The notes: generated from the letters alone by a model not told the origin. A stretch of 64,000 nucleotides of DNA from DATCHW01 sp036508135 (GCA_036508135.1 DATCHW010000003.1:105945-169944); one strand, 5' to 3'. Counted from the stretch's first letter, positions 9,159 to 18,290 are shown. Translations and numbers: made by a program.

Positions 9159-11411
9159 TTATCCGTACATCGTCATCAGGACTTTTTCCGGGGTCATCGG
9201 AGCATCAAATTTATACTTCAAATCTTTTTTAAACGATTTCATTGCATTTAATAAGGCAAAATAGGCACCTATTCCATACATAAAGGGCGGTTCTCCGATT
9301 GCTTTTGAATTAAATATTCCCTGCGGATTTTCAGAATTTTCAAGGAACACAACTTCAAGTTCTTCAGGAGTGAAATGTATATCCGGGACTTTGTATGTTG
9401 ATAGTGTATCTGTAATCAATCTTCCCTTTTCATTGTGAAGTACTTCTTCAATAGTCATCCAGCCGAGTCCCTGCATTATTGCACCTTCTGCCTGTCCTCT
9501 GTCAATTACAGGATTCATACTTTTTCCGAAATCGTGAACTGCTTTTACGGAATTGATTTTATAATTACCGCGTATGCAATCTAAAGTAACCTCTAACAAT
9601 GCAGTTCCGTAAACATGATAAGCAAAGGGTTTCCCTTTGTTAGTGATTCTGTCAAAATGAATTTCGGGCGTTGCATAATATGCATACGATGATAGGTTAA
9701 CCCTTCTGGTATTTGCTTCAATGATAAAATTTTTCCAGTTTAAATCCGAAGGTTTTCCGTTTACGTAGATTTTTTCGTCTTTGAATTTGATTGAACCGCT
9801 GTTTTCAATTCCTAAAATATCCGCTGCTGTTTTTGTGAGTCTTTCGAGAATATTTTTGCACGCTATCTCTGTGGCTTTTCCGTTAAGATCCGCACCGCTG
9901 CTTGCCGCAGTAGGAGAGGTATTAGCCACTCTTGAAGTATTTGTAGTTTCTGTTTTAACTTTATCAATCCCTACAGAAAACAAACTTGCTGCAACCTGCC
10001 TTAATTTCATATTCACACCCTGCCCCATTTCAACCGCTCCGGTGCTGACTCCTATACTGCCGTCCGTGTAAATATGCACCAGCGCTCCTGCCCTGTTCAT
10101 CGGCGTATTAGTGAATGAAATTCCGAAGCAGATTGGCATTAGTGCAAAACCTTTTTTATATATTTTATTTTCCGAATTAAATTCTTCAACTTTTTTCCTT
10201 TCGGAATTCAAATCAAATTTCCGGACTGCCTCATTCCAGCATCGTTCGGCATTACTGTTTTCCGCTTTCTGACCGTATGGAAATTCGTTATTTTCCCGCA
10301 GCAGATTTTTTTCCTGAATAACGGAAGGTTCTATTCCCATTTTTTCAGCGGCTTTATAAATTGCAGACTCGATCACAAACATCCCCTGCGGACCGCCAAA
10401 ACCTCGGAAAGCCGTATTCGGAGTGAGGTTTGTCTTACAACTGTATGCGGTAGCTTTTACATTCGGAATATAATAACTGTTTGCGGCGTGGAAGAGTGTC
10501 CTGTCGAGAATTGCAGGGGATAAATCAGCCGATGCCCCTGCATCCTGATAGAATGTAACTTCATAAGCAATTATTTTTCCTTCTTTATCAAGTCCGATTT
10601 TAAAATCAGAACTGTACGGATGCCTCTTTCCTGTTACTATCATATCGTCGTGTCTTAACAGAACAAGTTTTACAGGGCGTTTTAATTTCGTAGCCGCAAG
10701 TGCTGCAAGTACTGCCCAGGCAGTTGCCTGGTCTTCTTTTCCACCGAACGCACCGCCAAGTCTCAATACATCACATTCAATTTTATTCTGCGGAACATTT
10801 AAAACTGCTGCCGCAGTCCGCTGAACTGCACTTGGGTTTTGAGTAGCGGAATATATTTTTATACAATCACCTTCAAGAGGAACTGCAACGGCACCCTGAG
10901 TTTCGAGATAGAGATGCTCCTGCCCGCCCGAATCTACGCGCCCTTCTGCAATTACATCGCACTTGCTCCATATACTATCTGTATCGCCGCATGAAAATAT
11001 TCTTGGCGGCATTATTAAACTATTTTTTTCAAATGCTGTTCTCGGGTCGAGTATTGGAATTTGTTCTTCGATATCAACCTTGATTTTCTTGACAGCTTCA
11101 CGGGCAGTAAGCCAGTCATCGGCTAAAACAAGAGCAATGGGGTGACCTATAAATTCTACGATATTTTCTGCGAGGAGGTTCTCATCTTCGATTATACCGC
11201 CTATCTGATTTTTTCCCGGAATATCTTTATATGTATAAATACCCTTCACTCCTGCCATTTTTCCGGCTTCTGAAATATCGAGGTTTTTAATATGACCATG
11301 AGCAACAGGTGAATAAAAAACCGCTGCATGAAGTGTTCCTTCGGGAACATTGAAATCATCTATAAAAACTGATTCCCCCCGCGTATGTTTTATGGAATCA
11401 ATATTATTCAT
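9159..11411 (-). CDS. xdhB: Xanthine dehydrogenase molybdopterin-binding subunit
   Basis: The 750-residue length fits the large subunit of two-subunit bacterial xanthine dehydrogenase (Rhodobacter XdhB, about 777). Moco and substrate motifs appear in order: GGAFGGKEDQAT, TGKRHPY, TAFRGFGGPQGM with the substrate-binding arginine, EMGQGVNMKLRQ, ASSGADLNGKA, and IGEPPFMYG with the catalytic glutamate near the C-terminus. It hydroxylates hypoxanthine to xanthine and xanthine to urate in the cytoplasm and passes electrons to the XdhA partner. The start at 11409-11411 overlaps the end of xdhA by 8 bases, so the pair is translationally coupled. It could make urate for, or supply xanthine to, the neighbouring ygeY-ygfK operon. 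Confidence 0.92.
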   Translation of the reverse strand: MNNIDSIKHTRGESVFIDDFNVPEGTLHAAVFYSPVAHGHIKNLDISEAGKMAGVKGIYTYKDIPGKNQIGGIIEDENLLAENIVEFIGHPIALVLADDWLTAREAVKKIKVDIEEQIPILDPRTAFEKNSLIMPPRIFSCGDTDSIWSKCDVIAEGRVDSGGQEHLYLETQGAVAVPLEGDCIKIYSATQNPSAVQRTAAAVLNVPQNKIECDVLRLGGAFGGKEDQATAWAVLAALAATKLKRPVKLVLLRHDDMIVTGKRHPYSSDFKIGLDKEGKIIAYEVTFYQDAGASADLSPAILDRTLFHAANSYYIPNVKATAYSCKTNLTPNTAFRGFGGPQGMFVIESAIYKAAEKMGIEPSVIQEKNLLRENNEFPYGQKAENSNAERCWNEAVRKFDLNSERKKVEEFNSENKIYKKGFALMPICFGISFTNTPMNRAGALVHIYTDGSIGVSTGAVEMGQGVNMKLRQVAASLFSVGIDKVKTETTNTSRVANTSPTAASSGADLNGKATEIACKNILERLTKTAADILGIENSGSIKFKDEKIYVNGKPSDLNWKNFIIEANTRRVNLSSYAYYATPEIHFDRITNKGKPFAYHVYGTALLEVTLDCIRGNYKINSVKAVHDFGKSMNPVIDRGQAEGAIMQGLGWMTIEEVLHNEKGRLITDTLSTYKVPDIHFTPEELEVVFLENSENPQGIFNSKAIGEPPFMYGIGAYFALLNAMKSFKKDLKYKFDAPMTPEKVLMTMYG

Positions 11412-12825
11412 AAAGTAAATCCTCCGGTTTTATTACTTCGGGAAATAGTTTCAAAAAGTGTGCATAAATCAACTGTCGTAGCAGGAGTCTTTTGTAATCT
11501 GCACTACCGCGGGCATCACTAATCGGAGATATTTCTTTCATTGCATAAGCAATCGATTTTTTTACTTTTTCTGATGAAAGTAATTTACCTTTCAGAAATT
11601 CGGAAGTAAGAGTCAAATGCAACGGAATAGGAGCTACTCCGCCGGTTGAAATATGGACATCTTCGATAATATCTTTTTTGATTTTAATAAGAATGGAAGA
11701 GTTTACGCTTGCGATATCGAGAAAAGTCCTCTTTGAAACCTTTTCAAAATTGAATTTTGTGTTTTTTCCGGGAATAGTAAATTTTATTTCATCGATTAAT
11801 TCACCTTTTTTTCTGTCGAGGGATTTATATCCTTTATAGTAGTCTTTCAAGAAGATTTCTCTTTTTGCTTTTTTCTTTTTCAGAATAAGTTTTGAATTCA
11901 GTGCGAGAAAAATATTCGTCACGTCACCGATTGGTGAAGCATTATTTATATTCCCGCCGATTGATGCACGGTTTTTAATTGGAATAGAGCCAAAAAGCAG
12001 CATGTAATCTTTCAATCCGGGAATCATTTTATTCAGTTCTTTTGATTCTTCGATTTCAGTAACGGTAGTTGATGCTTTAATGCTGCAGATATTTTTACCG
12101 ATTTTTATTCCGTTAATATTTTTTGATTTTGTTATGACAGATATCTTTTTCTTTAGCAGTTCGTCCCATTTCTGAACGAAAATATCCGTTCCTCCGCAAA
12201 CGGGTTCCCCTTTTATTATTCTTTGGGCTATAACATTCTTTCTTCGTTCAATTTTTTTCAATTTCAGCGGAATATCAGAAATATAAGCAGGGATAGCATT
12301 CAGGCGGGAAAGATATTTTATCCGATTTTCACCTTTTTTTAATTCTGTTGTTTCGAAATAGTTCAGTACATTCGATACTGCTCTTCTGATAGTACCGTGA
12401 CCTGTACACCGGCAGATATTGCCGCCAACAGATTCTATTGCGTCTTTTAAATTATATTTACCGCCGTTAATAAGATACCCGGTAAAAGAAACAATGAATC
12501 CCGGTGTGCAGAATCCGCATTGTGTTCCGCCTTCTTCAACCATTTCCTTCTGGAATAAAGTAAGTCCGGAGATATTCAGCCCTTCGATTGTAATTACGTG
12601 TTTGCCTTCCATATCTGCGATGGGTATAAGGCAGGAATTGGCATTATGATAATTAATGTTATTGCCTTCTGATTCGCCGATAAGGACGGTGCACGCACCG
12701 CAATCACCTTCGCGGCATCCTTCTTTTGTTCCTTTTAAATTCTGATTTCTTCTCAGAAAGTCAAGAAGTGAAGTTGCAGGATTAACATCTGTACTTATAA
12801 TATCTCTGTTTAGTATAAATCTCAT
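11404..12825 (-). CDS. xdhA: Xanthine dehydrogenase small subunit (2Fe-2S and FAD domains)
   Basis: The 473 residues match Rhodobacter-type XdhA (about 460) in size and layout. The first [2Fe-2S] domain carries GCREGDCGACTV. The second is helical, with CGFCTPGFIVSF and NICRCTGHGTIRR. The FAD domain starts near residue 200 with GGTDIFVQKW, shows IGGNINNASPIGD, and ends in the CO-dehydrogenase-flavoprotein C-terminal fold. It transfers electrons from the Mo site in XdhB to NAD+. It is the first gene of a two-gene operon with xdhB. About 590 bp of repeat-bearing sequence lie upstream before the next gene. The middle part is unusually lysine-rich (for example KLILKKKKAKREIF). Confidence 0.92.
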   Translation of the reverse strand: MRFILNRDIISTDVNPATSLLDFLRRNQNLKGTKEGCREGDCGACTVLIGESEGNNINYHNANSCLIPIADMEGKHVITIEGLNISGLTLFQKEMVEEGGTQCGFCTPGFIVSFTGYLINGGKYNLKDAIESVGGNICRCTGHGTIRRAVSNVLNYFETTELKKGENRIKYLSRLNAIPAYISDIPLKLKKIERRKNVIAQRIIKGEPVCGGTDIFVQKWDELLKKKISVITKSKNINGIKIGKNICSIKASTTVTEIEESKELNKMIPGLKDYMLLFGSIPIKNRASIGGNINNASPIGDVTNIFLALNSKLILKKKKAKREIFLKDYYKGYKSLDRKKGELIDEIKFTIPGKNTKFNFEKVSKRTFLDIASVNSSILIKIKKDIIEDVHISTGGVAPIPLHLTLTSEFLKGKLLSSEKVKKSIAYAMKEISPISDARGSADYKRLLLRQLIYAHFLKLFPEVIKPEDLLYE

Positions 12826-13415
12826 CAGAATAATTATTATTACATTTTTGAAGTTACGTATTTGTCATGTTGAGCGTAGCGAAACACCTCAAAAATCAAT
12901 GAAAACGAGATTCTTCACTCCGTTCAGAATGACAAAATAGATTATTTAACTTTTCGTGTAACTTCGGTTACATTATTCTTCAATAAACTAAAAACAAAAA
13001 TATAATAAAATGCAAAAGGGAAAGAGAGAGAAACCCCGTAGGGGTGAAATAGTAAGAAATTTAGAATTGAAAAAGAACTTTTACGAAGGAACACGAAGAA
13101 TTAACACGCCCCTCCGCAAAGGTACTGTATTAAAAGTCAATATAAAAACGCACCGTATGTTTTTGAAAAACAATTTATATACATTGATAATTAGGATTAT
13201 ACTCTGTGTTATTTTTCCAAAGGGTATAAATTAATATTAAAAGTTTTCGTGTAACAGCAATTACACCTGTTTTTTTATAACCCTTTCTAATGCATAATTT
13301 CACATAAATTTCTTTTAGTCTTTTATTTATTCTGCATGCAGATAATGCTGGCATATACATACCATTTCCAATAAAACTATTACTTTTTTTGGATATACTT
13401 GTTTTGCCTTGAGAC
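12826..13415. other. 590-bp intergenic region with interspersed repeats
   Basis: No convincing gene here; short open frames have no recognisable composition or start. It holds the inverted pair at 12861-12936, a palindromic ACCCCGTAGGGGTGAAAT at 13033-13050, and two copies of TTTTCGTGTAAC (about 12952 and 13243). Each of those copies is followed by a small hairpin-like GTTACA or TTACAC element. The xdhA promoter presumably lies at its left edge. Confidence 0.6.
12861..12936. repeat. Inverted pair of a degenerate interspersed repeat
   Basis: The left arm 12861-12890 (TTTGTCATGTTGAGCG and onward) and the reverse complement of the right arm 12907-12936 (TTTGTCATTCTGAACG and onward) are two versions of the same 30-base element. 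Related single copies occur at about 24250-24275 (ATTCTGAGCGGAGCGAAGAA) and about 29349-29370 (TTGAACGGAGTGAAATCTC). Such REP-like intergenic elements are common in this group of bacteria. Folded as RNA the pair would make a long imperfect hairpin just upstream of xdhA. Confidence 0.65.
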
Positions 13416-13721
13416 TTACCAGGTAGTTTCTATTAATGGTATAAATTCACGATACACGGCTTCATTAAAAAAAGTATTATTATCCTTAACGAAATTAATT
13501 GTTGAAATATTTTTTGAACATGATTTCAGGTTTTTTGAAAATTCAACGTCATTCAACAGCTTTGTTCTGAGATTTAAAGCGTAATTAAGCATACTGGAAT
13601 TATTATTAATATAAGCACTTAAATCTTCTCTTTCATTGTCGGAAAGCTGGGCAAATAGTGAAACGGGTAATAATAGGGGAAAAATAATAATAATTGTAAT
13701 AAAATTAAGATTAGTTTTCGT
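13416..13721 (-). CDS. Small secreted protein of unknown function, apparent ACG start (possible pseudogene)
   Basis: The minus-strand frame runs from 13721 to a TAA at 13416-13418 and encodes 101 residues. It begins with a textbook Sec signal: KTNLNF, then about 16 hydrophobic residues ending in SLFAQ with signal peptidase cleavage after the alanine. The mature part is about 77 residues, polar, with predicted helix (LSDNEREDLSAYI). No ATG, GTG or TTG lies at the right place. AGGAG at 13729-13733 on the minus strand is followed after 7 bases by ACG AAA ACT, exactly where ATG AAA would be expected. Either the gene uses ACG or a T-to-C change has removed its start. Automated gene callers would miss it. 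Function unknown. Confidence 0.6.
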   Translation of the reverse strand, partial: TKTNLNFITIIIIFPLLLPVSLFAQLSDNEREDLSAYINNNSSMLNYALNLRTKLLNDVEFSKNLKSCSKNISTINFVKDNNTFFNEAVYREFIPLIETTW

Positions 13722-13927
13722 TTTTCTCTCCTAATGGTTTTATTTAATAAATATTAAATAATGTGTTAAGTTAACAAAAAAGAAATATTAAAAAAAGAAC
13801 GCTAATAATTCCTATAGGCAGGACTGCCCCGCCATATTTTTTTTAAGATTAATAATTGATTTTAATGTTTACCACGAATTCACTAATTTTAAAAAAATGA
13901 ATTTTTCCAATGTCTTAATAAAATTAT

Positions 13928-14710
13928 ATGACGACTTTAATAATTATGCCTTTAGTTCTTGAAATACTTATGGTTCTGGCTATAAGCCTCGTAATCGCAT
14001 TTATAGGATTTCTAATTTTCAGGAAGAAATTTTCGCACGAGATATTAGCCGAAAACCATATTGTCGGAAGCTATATTTTTAATGGATTTTCTGTAACTTA
14101 TGGAGTTCTAATTGCTTTCGTGGTTTATGCCAACTGGTTCGGTTATGAGAAAGCACAGCAGAACGTAACAGAAGAGACAACTTATTTATCAAACTTCTAC
14201 AGGGATACAAGAATATTACCCGACTCAGTTAAATCTATTGTAACGGATAAATTAATAAAATATACTGAAGCTGTTGTTGAAGATGAGTGGCCCCTGATGG
14301 CAAAAGGAGAAACAAGCCCGAAAGCAATGAATGCCCTGGATGATCTATGGGATACTTATTCCCGGATCCCTGTTTCAAAAATTACCAATACTTATTTTTA
14401 TCAGGTATCAATAGAAAAATTAAATCTGGTTAGTATGCAGAGGAGATTAAGAATTTTGGATATGAACCAGACTACTCCGGAAGTAATCTGGATTGTGATA
14501 GTACTATGTGCTTTTATATCTGTCAGTTATTCTTATTTCTTTACCACCAAAAAAAGAAAAGCACATTTATTCCTTATTGCATCGTTAATTGTTATTAATG
14601 TTTCGCTTTTTTATCTGATATATGTTCTTGACCATCCTTATCAGGGTTATGCGACTATATCACCGGAACCTTTTAAATTGATTCTAAACAAATTCGTTAC
14701 CGGTTTATAA
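13928..14710 (+). CDS. DUF4239 (bestrophin-like) membrane protein
   Basis: 260 residues with two N-terminal membrane segments (about 7-30 and 47-68), a central soluble helical stretch, and two C-terminal membrane segments (about 185-202 and 215-235). The segment IVGSYIFNGFSVTYGVLIAFVVY between the first two helices, followed by ANWFGYEKAQ, is characteristic of the DUF4239 family, which is distantly related to bestrophin anion channels. No function is established. It is followed 69 bp later by an SDR gene on the same strand; the two may be co-transcribed, but the gap is too wide to be sure. Confidence 0.75.
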   Translation: MTTLIIMPLVLEILMVLAISLVIAFIGFLIFRKKFSHEILAENHIVGSYIFNGFSVTYGVLIAFVVYANWFGYEKAQQNVTEETTYLSNFYRDTRILPDSVKSIVTDKLIKYTEAVVEDEWPLMAKGETSPKAMNALDDLWDTYSRIPVSKITNTYFYQVSIEKLNLVSMQRRLRILDMNQTTPEVIWIVIVLCAFISVSYSYFFTTKKRKAHLFLIASLIVINVSLFYLIYVLDHPYQGYATISPEPFKLILNKFVTGL

Positions 14711-14779
14711 ACGAATAAAGTGTTTACATTAAAAGATTAATTCCAGAATATTCAGATTATATAATTTAAGTTATTAAAT

Positions 14780-15547
14780 ATGATTAACAAATGGACACTT
14801 AAAAATAAGCGTGCCCTCATAACCGGAGGTACAAGAGGTATCGGAAAAGCTATTGCGGAAGAATTTCTTTTGCTTGGTGCTGAAATTTTTATTGTTGCAA
14901 GAGGGAAAGATGCATTAAAACAGCAGATTAGAAATTATAGAAAAAAAGGGCTCTCTGCGTCAGGAACAAGCTGCGACCTGAGCAATGAAGAAGAGAGGAA
15001 AAGATTATTCGATGAATTAGGAAAGGAATGGAAGCATTTCAGCATACTTGTAAACAATGTGGGATATAACATAAGAAAAAAAGCACTCGAATACACAAAA
15101 GATGAGTTTGAATTATTATTTGAGACGAATCTGAAATCTGTTTTTGATGTGAGCAGATTATCCTTTCCCTTTTTAAAAAAGGCGGGGGGAGCAAGTATAA
15201 TCAACATTGTATCGGTAGCGGGATTAACACATCTTAAAACCGGCGCGCCTTATGCCATGTCGAAAGCGGCTGAAATTCAGTTAACGAAAAATCTTGCTGT
15301 TGAATGGGCAGGAGAAGATATACGTGTAAACTCAATTGCACCCTGGTATATAAGGACGTCATTAACAGAAGCGGTATTAAATAACAGGAAGTATTACAAT
15401 GAAGTAATCGGCAGAACACCAATGCAAAGAGTCGGCAAACCGGATGAAGTTGCTGCTGCTGCGGCATTCCTCGCAATGCCCGCATCTTCATACATAACCG
15501 GACAATGCATAGCAGTTGACGGCGGATTTATGGTAAACGGATTTTAG
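14780..15547 (+). CDS. Short-chain dehydrogenase/reductase (SDR), tropinone-reductase-like
   Basis: A 255-residue classical SDR. The NAD(P)-binding motif is TGGTRGIG at residues 16-23, the structural NNVG follows the fifth strand (NAG motif variant), the catalytic serine sits in IVSVAG, and the Tyr-Lys pair is YAMSK. The C-terminus IAVDGGFMVNG is typical. The combination of NNVG with R residues in TGGTRGIG resembles the tropinone-reductase-like/gluconate 5-dehydrogenase subgroup. It most likely oxidises or reduces a secondary alcohol with NADP(H). The substrate cannot be predicted and the neighbours give no pathway context. Confidence 0.88.
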   Translation: MINKWTLKNKRALITGGTRGIGKAIAEEFLLLGAEIFIVARGKDALKQQIRNYRKKGLSASGTSCDLSNEEERKRLFDELGKEWKHFSILVNNVGYNIRKKALEYTKDEFELLFETNLKSVFDVSRLSFPFLKKAGGASIINIVSVAGLTHLKTGAPYAMSKAAEIQLTKNLAVEWAGEDIRVNSIAPWYIRTSLTEAVLNNRKYYNEVIGRTPMQRVGKPDEVAAAAAFLAMPASSYITGQCIAVDGGFMVNGF

Positions 15548-15627
15548 ATATTTGTTATTCCTTATTTATTATTTGTTTTTTCTCTAATTTTAATAAAATT
15601 ATTTCACGGTAATAGAACAATTAAATT

Positions 15628-16023
15628 ATGTTAACAGTAAAAATATATTCCTTTAGTTATTTACGATCCGGAATTCCTGTTGATGATTCGGGAAACGGCG
15701 GCGGATTTGTCTTCGATTGCAGGTTTATTTTTAATCCCGGAAAATTTCAGCAATTTAAAAATCTAACCGGCAAGGATAAAGAAGTAATTGATGTTCTTGA
15801 TTCGAAACCCGGGATGCAGGTATTTTTATCCGATACTGAAAGTATAATCGGTGCAGCAATTATAAATTATCTTGAAAGAGATTTTAACCATCTGATGGTG
15901 TCTTTCGGGTGCACAGGGGGACAGCATAGGTCTGTATATTCCGCAGAAAAGATTAAAGAATATATCAAAAGCAATTTTCCACAGGTAAATGTGGAAATCA
16001 ATCACAATGAATTTCCCTGTTAA
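15628..16023 (+). CDS. Free-standing RapZ C-terminal-domain protein
   Basis: 131 residues that match only the C-terminal domain of RapZ (284 residues in E. coli). Its signature GCTGGQHRSVY is at about residues 91-101, preceded by LMVSF, and GNGGGFVFDCRF near the N-terminus matches the domain's first strands. In E. coli this domain binds the sRNA GlmZ and glucosamine-6-phosphate. The N-terminal P-loop kinase domain is absent and no kinase lies next to it. Stand-alone versions are known in Bacteroidota relatives but, as far as I know, uncharacterised. An RNA- or amino-sugar-binding regulatory role is inference from the family. It converges on the UbiX-like gene with only 12 bp between. Confidence 0.8.
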   Translation: MLTVKIYSFSYLRSGIPVDDSGNGGGFVFDCRFIFNPGKFQQFKNLTGKDKEVIDVLDSKPGMQVFLSDTESIIGAAIINYLERDFNHLMVSFGCTGGQHRSVYSAEKIKEYIKSNFPQVNVEINHNEFPC

Positions 16024-16035
16024 TGCAGTAAAATT

Positions 16036-16689
16036 CTATATTTCCAGTTTATTTCCTACCAGAATATTTAACACTTTTCCGGCAATGTAATCAGCGAGAT
16101 CATTAAAATTCTGAGGATTATTTTCAAAACTCGGCATAGCAGGAACTATCTTACCGCCTGCATTAATAATCTTAATCATATTATCGAGTTGAATCTTATT
16201 TACAGGGGTCATCCTCGGTACAATTATCAAAGGTCTTGAATAGGAGAGCGAATAATCTGCGGCTTTTTCCATTAAAGTTTTGCTGTCTCCGTTTGCAATT
16301 CCGGCAAGAAAATTATTTGCACAGGGACAGATTATCATTCCGTAAGCATTGAAATTAGCCGAAAATATTTCTGATTTCAGATCGAGGTTATTATGAAGAT
16401 TCACGGTGGCTTTCCCGATACTTATTTCGGGGAATAATCCCGCTACATTTGCCTGCTTAAGGTCAACACTGCATTCTTTGTATAAGGAGTAAACCGCATA
16501 CTCGGAAAGAATAAGTTCAACATTGAATTCATTCATCAGCAGTGCCCTGAGCATCCTCAAGCCGTATACTGCCCCGCTTGTTCCCGTAATTCCAAGTACA
16601 ATATTTTTTCCCTCACCCCGTATTTTGCTTATCAGGGGCTTTGCTTCGGTCTTTGGAGCTCCATATTGAATGTTGTAATCCTCGTTCAT
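16036..16689 (-). CDS. UbiX-like flavin prenyltransferase
   Basis: 217 residues of the UbiX/Pad1 flavoprotein fold. The N-terminal FMN loop GITGTSGAVYG, the central CPCANNFLAGIANG segment, and the C-terminal half with IIVPRMTPVNKIQLDNM and IVPAMPSF follow the UbiX pattern. UbiX attaches a dimethylallyl group to FMN to make the cofactor of UbiD decarboxylases. The usual basic phosphate-binding segment near residue 120-150 is less canonical (KTLMEKAADYSLSYSRP). A short non-conserved N-terminal extension of about 28 residues precedes the fold. No ubiD lies in the window. It sits 11 bp after the membrane protein gene upstream on the same strand and may be its last operon partner. Confidence 0.82.
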   Translation of the reverse strand: MNEDYNIQYGAPKTEAKPLISKIRGEGKNIVLGITGTSGAVYGLRMLRALLMNEFNVELILSEYAVYSLYKECSVDLKQANVAGLFPEISIGKATVNLHNNLDLKSEIFSANFNAYGMIICPCANNFLAGIANGDSKTLMEKAADYSLSYSRPLIIVPRMTPVNKIQLDNMIKIINAGGKIVPAMPSFENNPQNFNDLADYIAGKVLNILVGNKLEI

Positions 16690-16700
16690 AAATAATTATT

Positions 16701-18290
16701 TTATTTTTTTGAAAATATATACGTCAATACAGAAATTGACAATATTGAAATTATGACAAATATAACATTTTTAAAAATAAAAATCTGAACAACAAATATT
16801 GCTACACCAATGAACATAGTCAGAAATACTTCCGCAATTTTAGTCACTGAATTATATTTCGTACTTTGTAATACAAACGGGTATCTGTTATCGAAAAGCA
16901 GGTAAATCGAATTTACAAAAAATACCATCGTACCAAAAAACAGCATGTTTAATATAAGCGGAAACAATTCTATTTTTACGGCAAGTATTGCCGTTGCGGC
17001 AAGCAGGACGGGAATTATAAAATTAATGTTGATAAATTTCAATATGCCTTTTATGAAAAGCTTTTTATTATCAACCGGTAAATTCTGATATATCCATTCA
17101 ACATCTTCGCTGTTTTCATCTGCAATTTTTGTGTTGGATACGAATAAACGGGATATCATCATAACGGTCATAATTATTGACGGGGTAAGCATCAGTACTG
17201 CTCCGGCTTCAAGCGGTACGCCCTTATCCACTGTGAAGACAAGGTAATTTCTTGTATCACTCAATATTCCGATAACGCAGAATACAAGCGGAATAAAAAC
17301 CAGCGGAACATATCTGAGTTTGAACGTCTTAGAATTTATCATCTGATTCTTTATTAGGTTGTATGATGCTCTTTCAAGGTGATTCTTTAAAAGTGTCTTT
17401 TGAATAAAAGTGTTGAACCCGGAAAACATTTTTACAGGTTTTCTTTTTTTGGTTTTCAAATCAAGGGAAAATACTATGTCGCTTATCTCCAGATATCGGC
17501 TCTTAATGTAGAAATAAAAAATTAAATATGTTGCAGTAAATATACCAAGGGAGATCAGGAGGTTAAAAGGATTATCAATGGAAAGTGCAAATAAATTCTG
17601 CGGCGAATATTTCACAAAATCAAATTCAAGAACGCTCTGCCTTTCATGCAGTCTCGCCTTTGATGCAAGACTTGAAGAGTACATAACGAATATCAGAAAA
17701 ATAAACTGCAATATATACATAACAGAAGTCGACTTTCGCGGAAATTTCAAAAGAACTACCATAAACAGCAGAAGAATTAAACCGATTGAAAAGAAAGAGA
17801 ACATATAATCAGTTACGAGAAATACTAAACTCTTGTATATGTTGTACTCAAAAAAATAAAAGACTATCGATTGTGAAATTATGGGGGCTGAAATAATCAG
17901 AAATAAATATACGAATGCCGAGATAAATTTCGAAATAAAGAGGTCTTCACTGCTAAGAGGCAGTGATCGTAAAACTTCGATATGAGTTTTTGCAAAGAAC
18001 AAACTTTGAAAATCATTCAATGCTATAAAAGAAAGAAGGAAAATATTTATTGTGAATGAGAGAATTGCATAACTGAAATAATCGAAAAAGAAAAAATAGT
18101 TCAGGGAAAGCATCAGATTTGTAAACAGATAGCCTACGGCAATTCCTATGAATTTCTTTTTTGAGGATTTATCTTTATCGCGATAATCGAGTTTTAAAAA
18201 TAAATATGTGAGTTCTGAATTCAATCGATATATTAAATTTTCATTTTTGTTTTTTTCTGTACTCTTTAATAGCTTTCTGATGTTCTTCAT
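16701..18290 (-). CDS. Multi-pass membrane protein, ABC-2-permease-like, function unknown
   Basis: About 529 residues with at least ten hydrophobic segments in two blocks separated by a basic cytoplasmic-looking stretch (KTKKRKPVKMF). The layout resembles ABC-2 type exporter permeases (SLPLSSEDLFISKF is like the loop after the second helix), but no ATPase gene is adjacent, so the assignment is weak. The start is unclear. A GTG at 18320 gives an 80-base overlap with mltG, the ATG at 18290 a 50-base overlap, and a TTG further in would give almost none. I chose the ATG. The gene follows mltG in a minus-strand envelope operon. Confidence 0.6.
   Translation of the reverse strand: MKNIRKLLKSTEKNKNENLIYRLNSELTYLFLKLDYRDKDKSSKKKFIGIAVGYLFTNLMLSLNYFFFFDYFSYAILSFTINIFLLSFIALNDFQSLFFAKTHIEVLRSLPLSSEDLFISKFISAFVYLFLIISAPIISQSIVFYFFEYNIYKSLVFLVTDYMFSFFSIGLILLLFMVVLLKFPRKSTSVMYILQFIFLIFVMYSSSLASKARLHERQSVLEFDFVKYSPQNLFALSIDNPFNLLISLGIFTATYLIFYFYIKSRYLEISDIVFSLDLKTKKRKPVKMFSGFNTFIQKTLLKNHLERASYNLIKNQMINSKTFKLRYVPLVFIPLVFCVIGILSDTRNYLVFTVDKGVPLEAGAVLMLTPSIIMTVMMISRLFVSNTKIADENSEDVEWIYQNLPVDNKKLFIKGILKFININFIIPVLLAATAILAVKIELFPLILNMLFFGTMVFFVNSIYLLFDNRYPFVLQSTKYNSVTKIAEVFLTMFIGVAIFVVQIFIFKNVIFVIISILSISVLTYIFSKK

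Noticed and set aside
13010..13234. 74-residue plus-strand frame
   Set aside because: It runs through a CCCCGTAGGGG repeat element, is basic and low complexity, and shows no domain or signal.
13175..13360. 61-residue minus-strand frame in the region upstream of xdhA
   Set aside because: No recognisable composition, no ribosome site, and it lies in a repeat-bearing region.
16701..18290. Assigning the membrane protein as an ABC exporter permease
   Set aside because: No ATPase gene is adjacent and helix layout alone is not enough.
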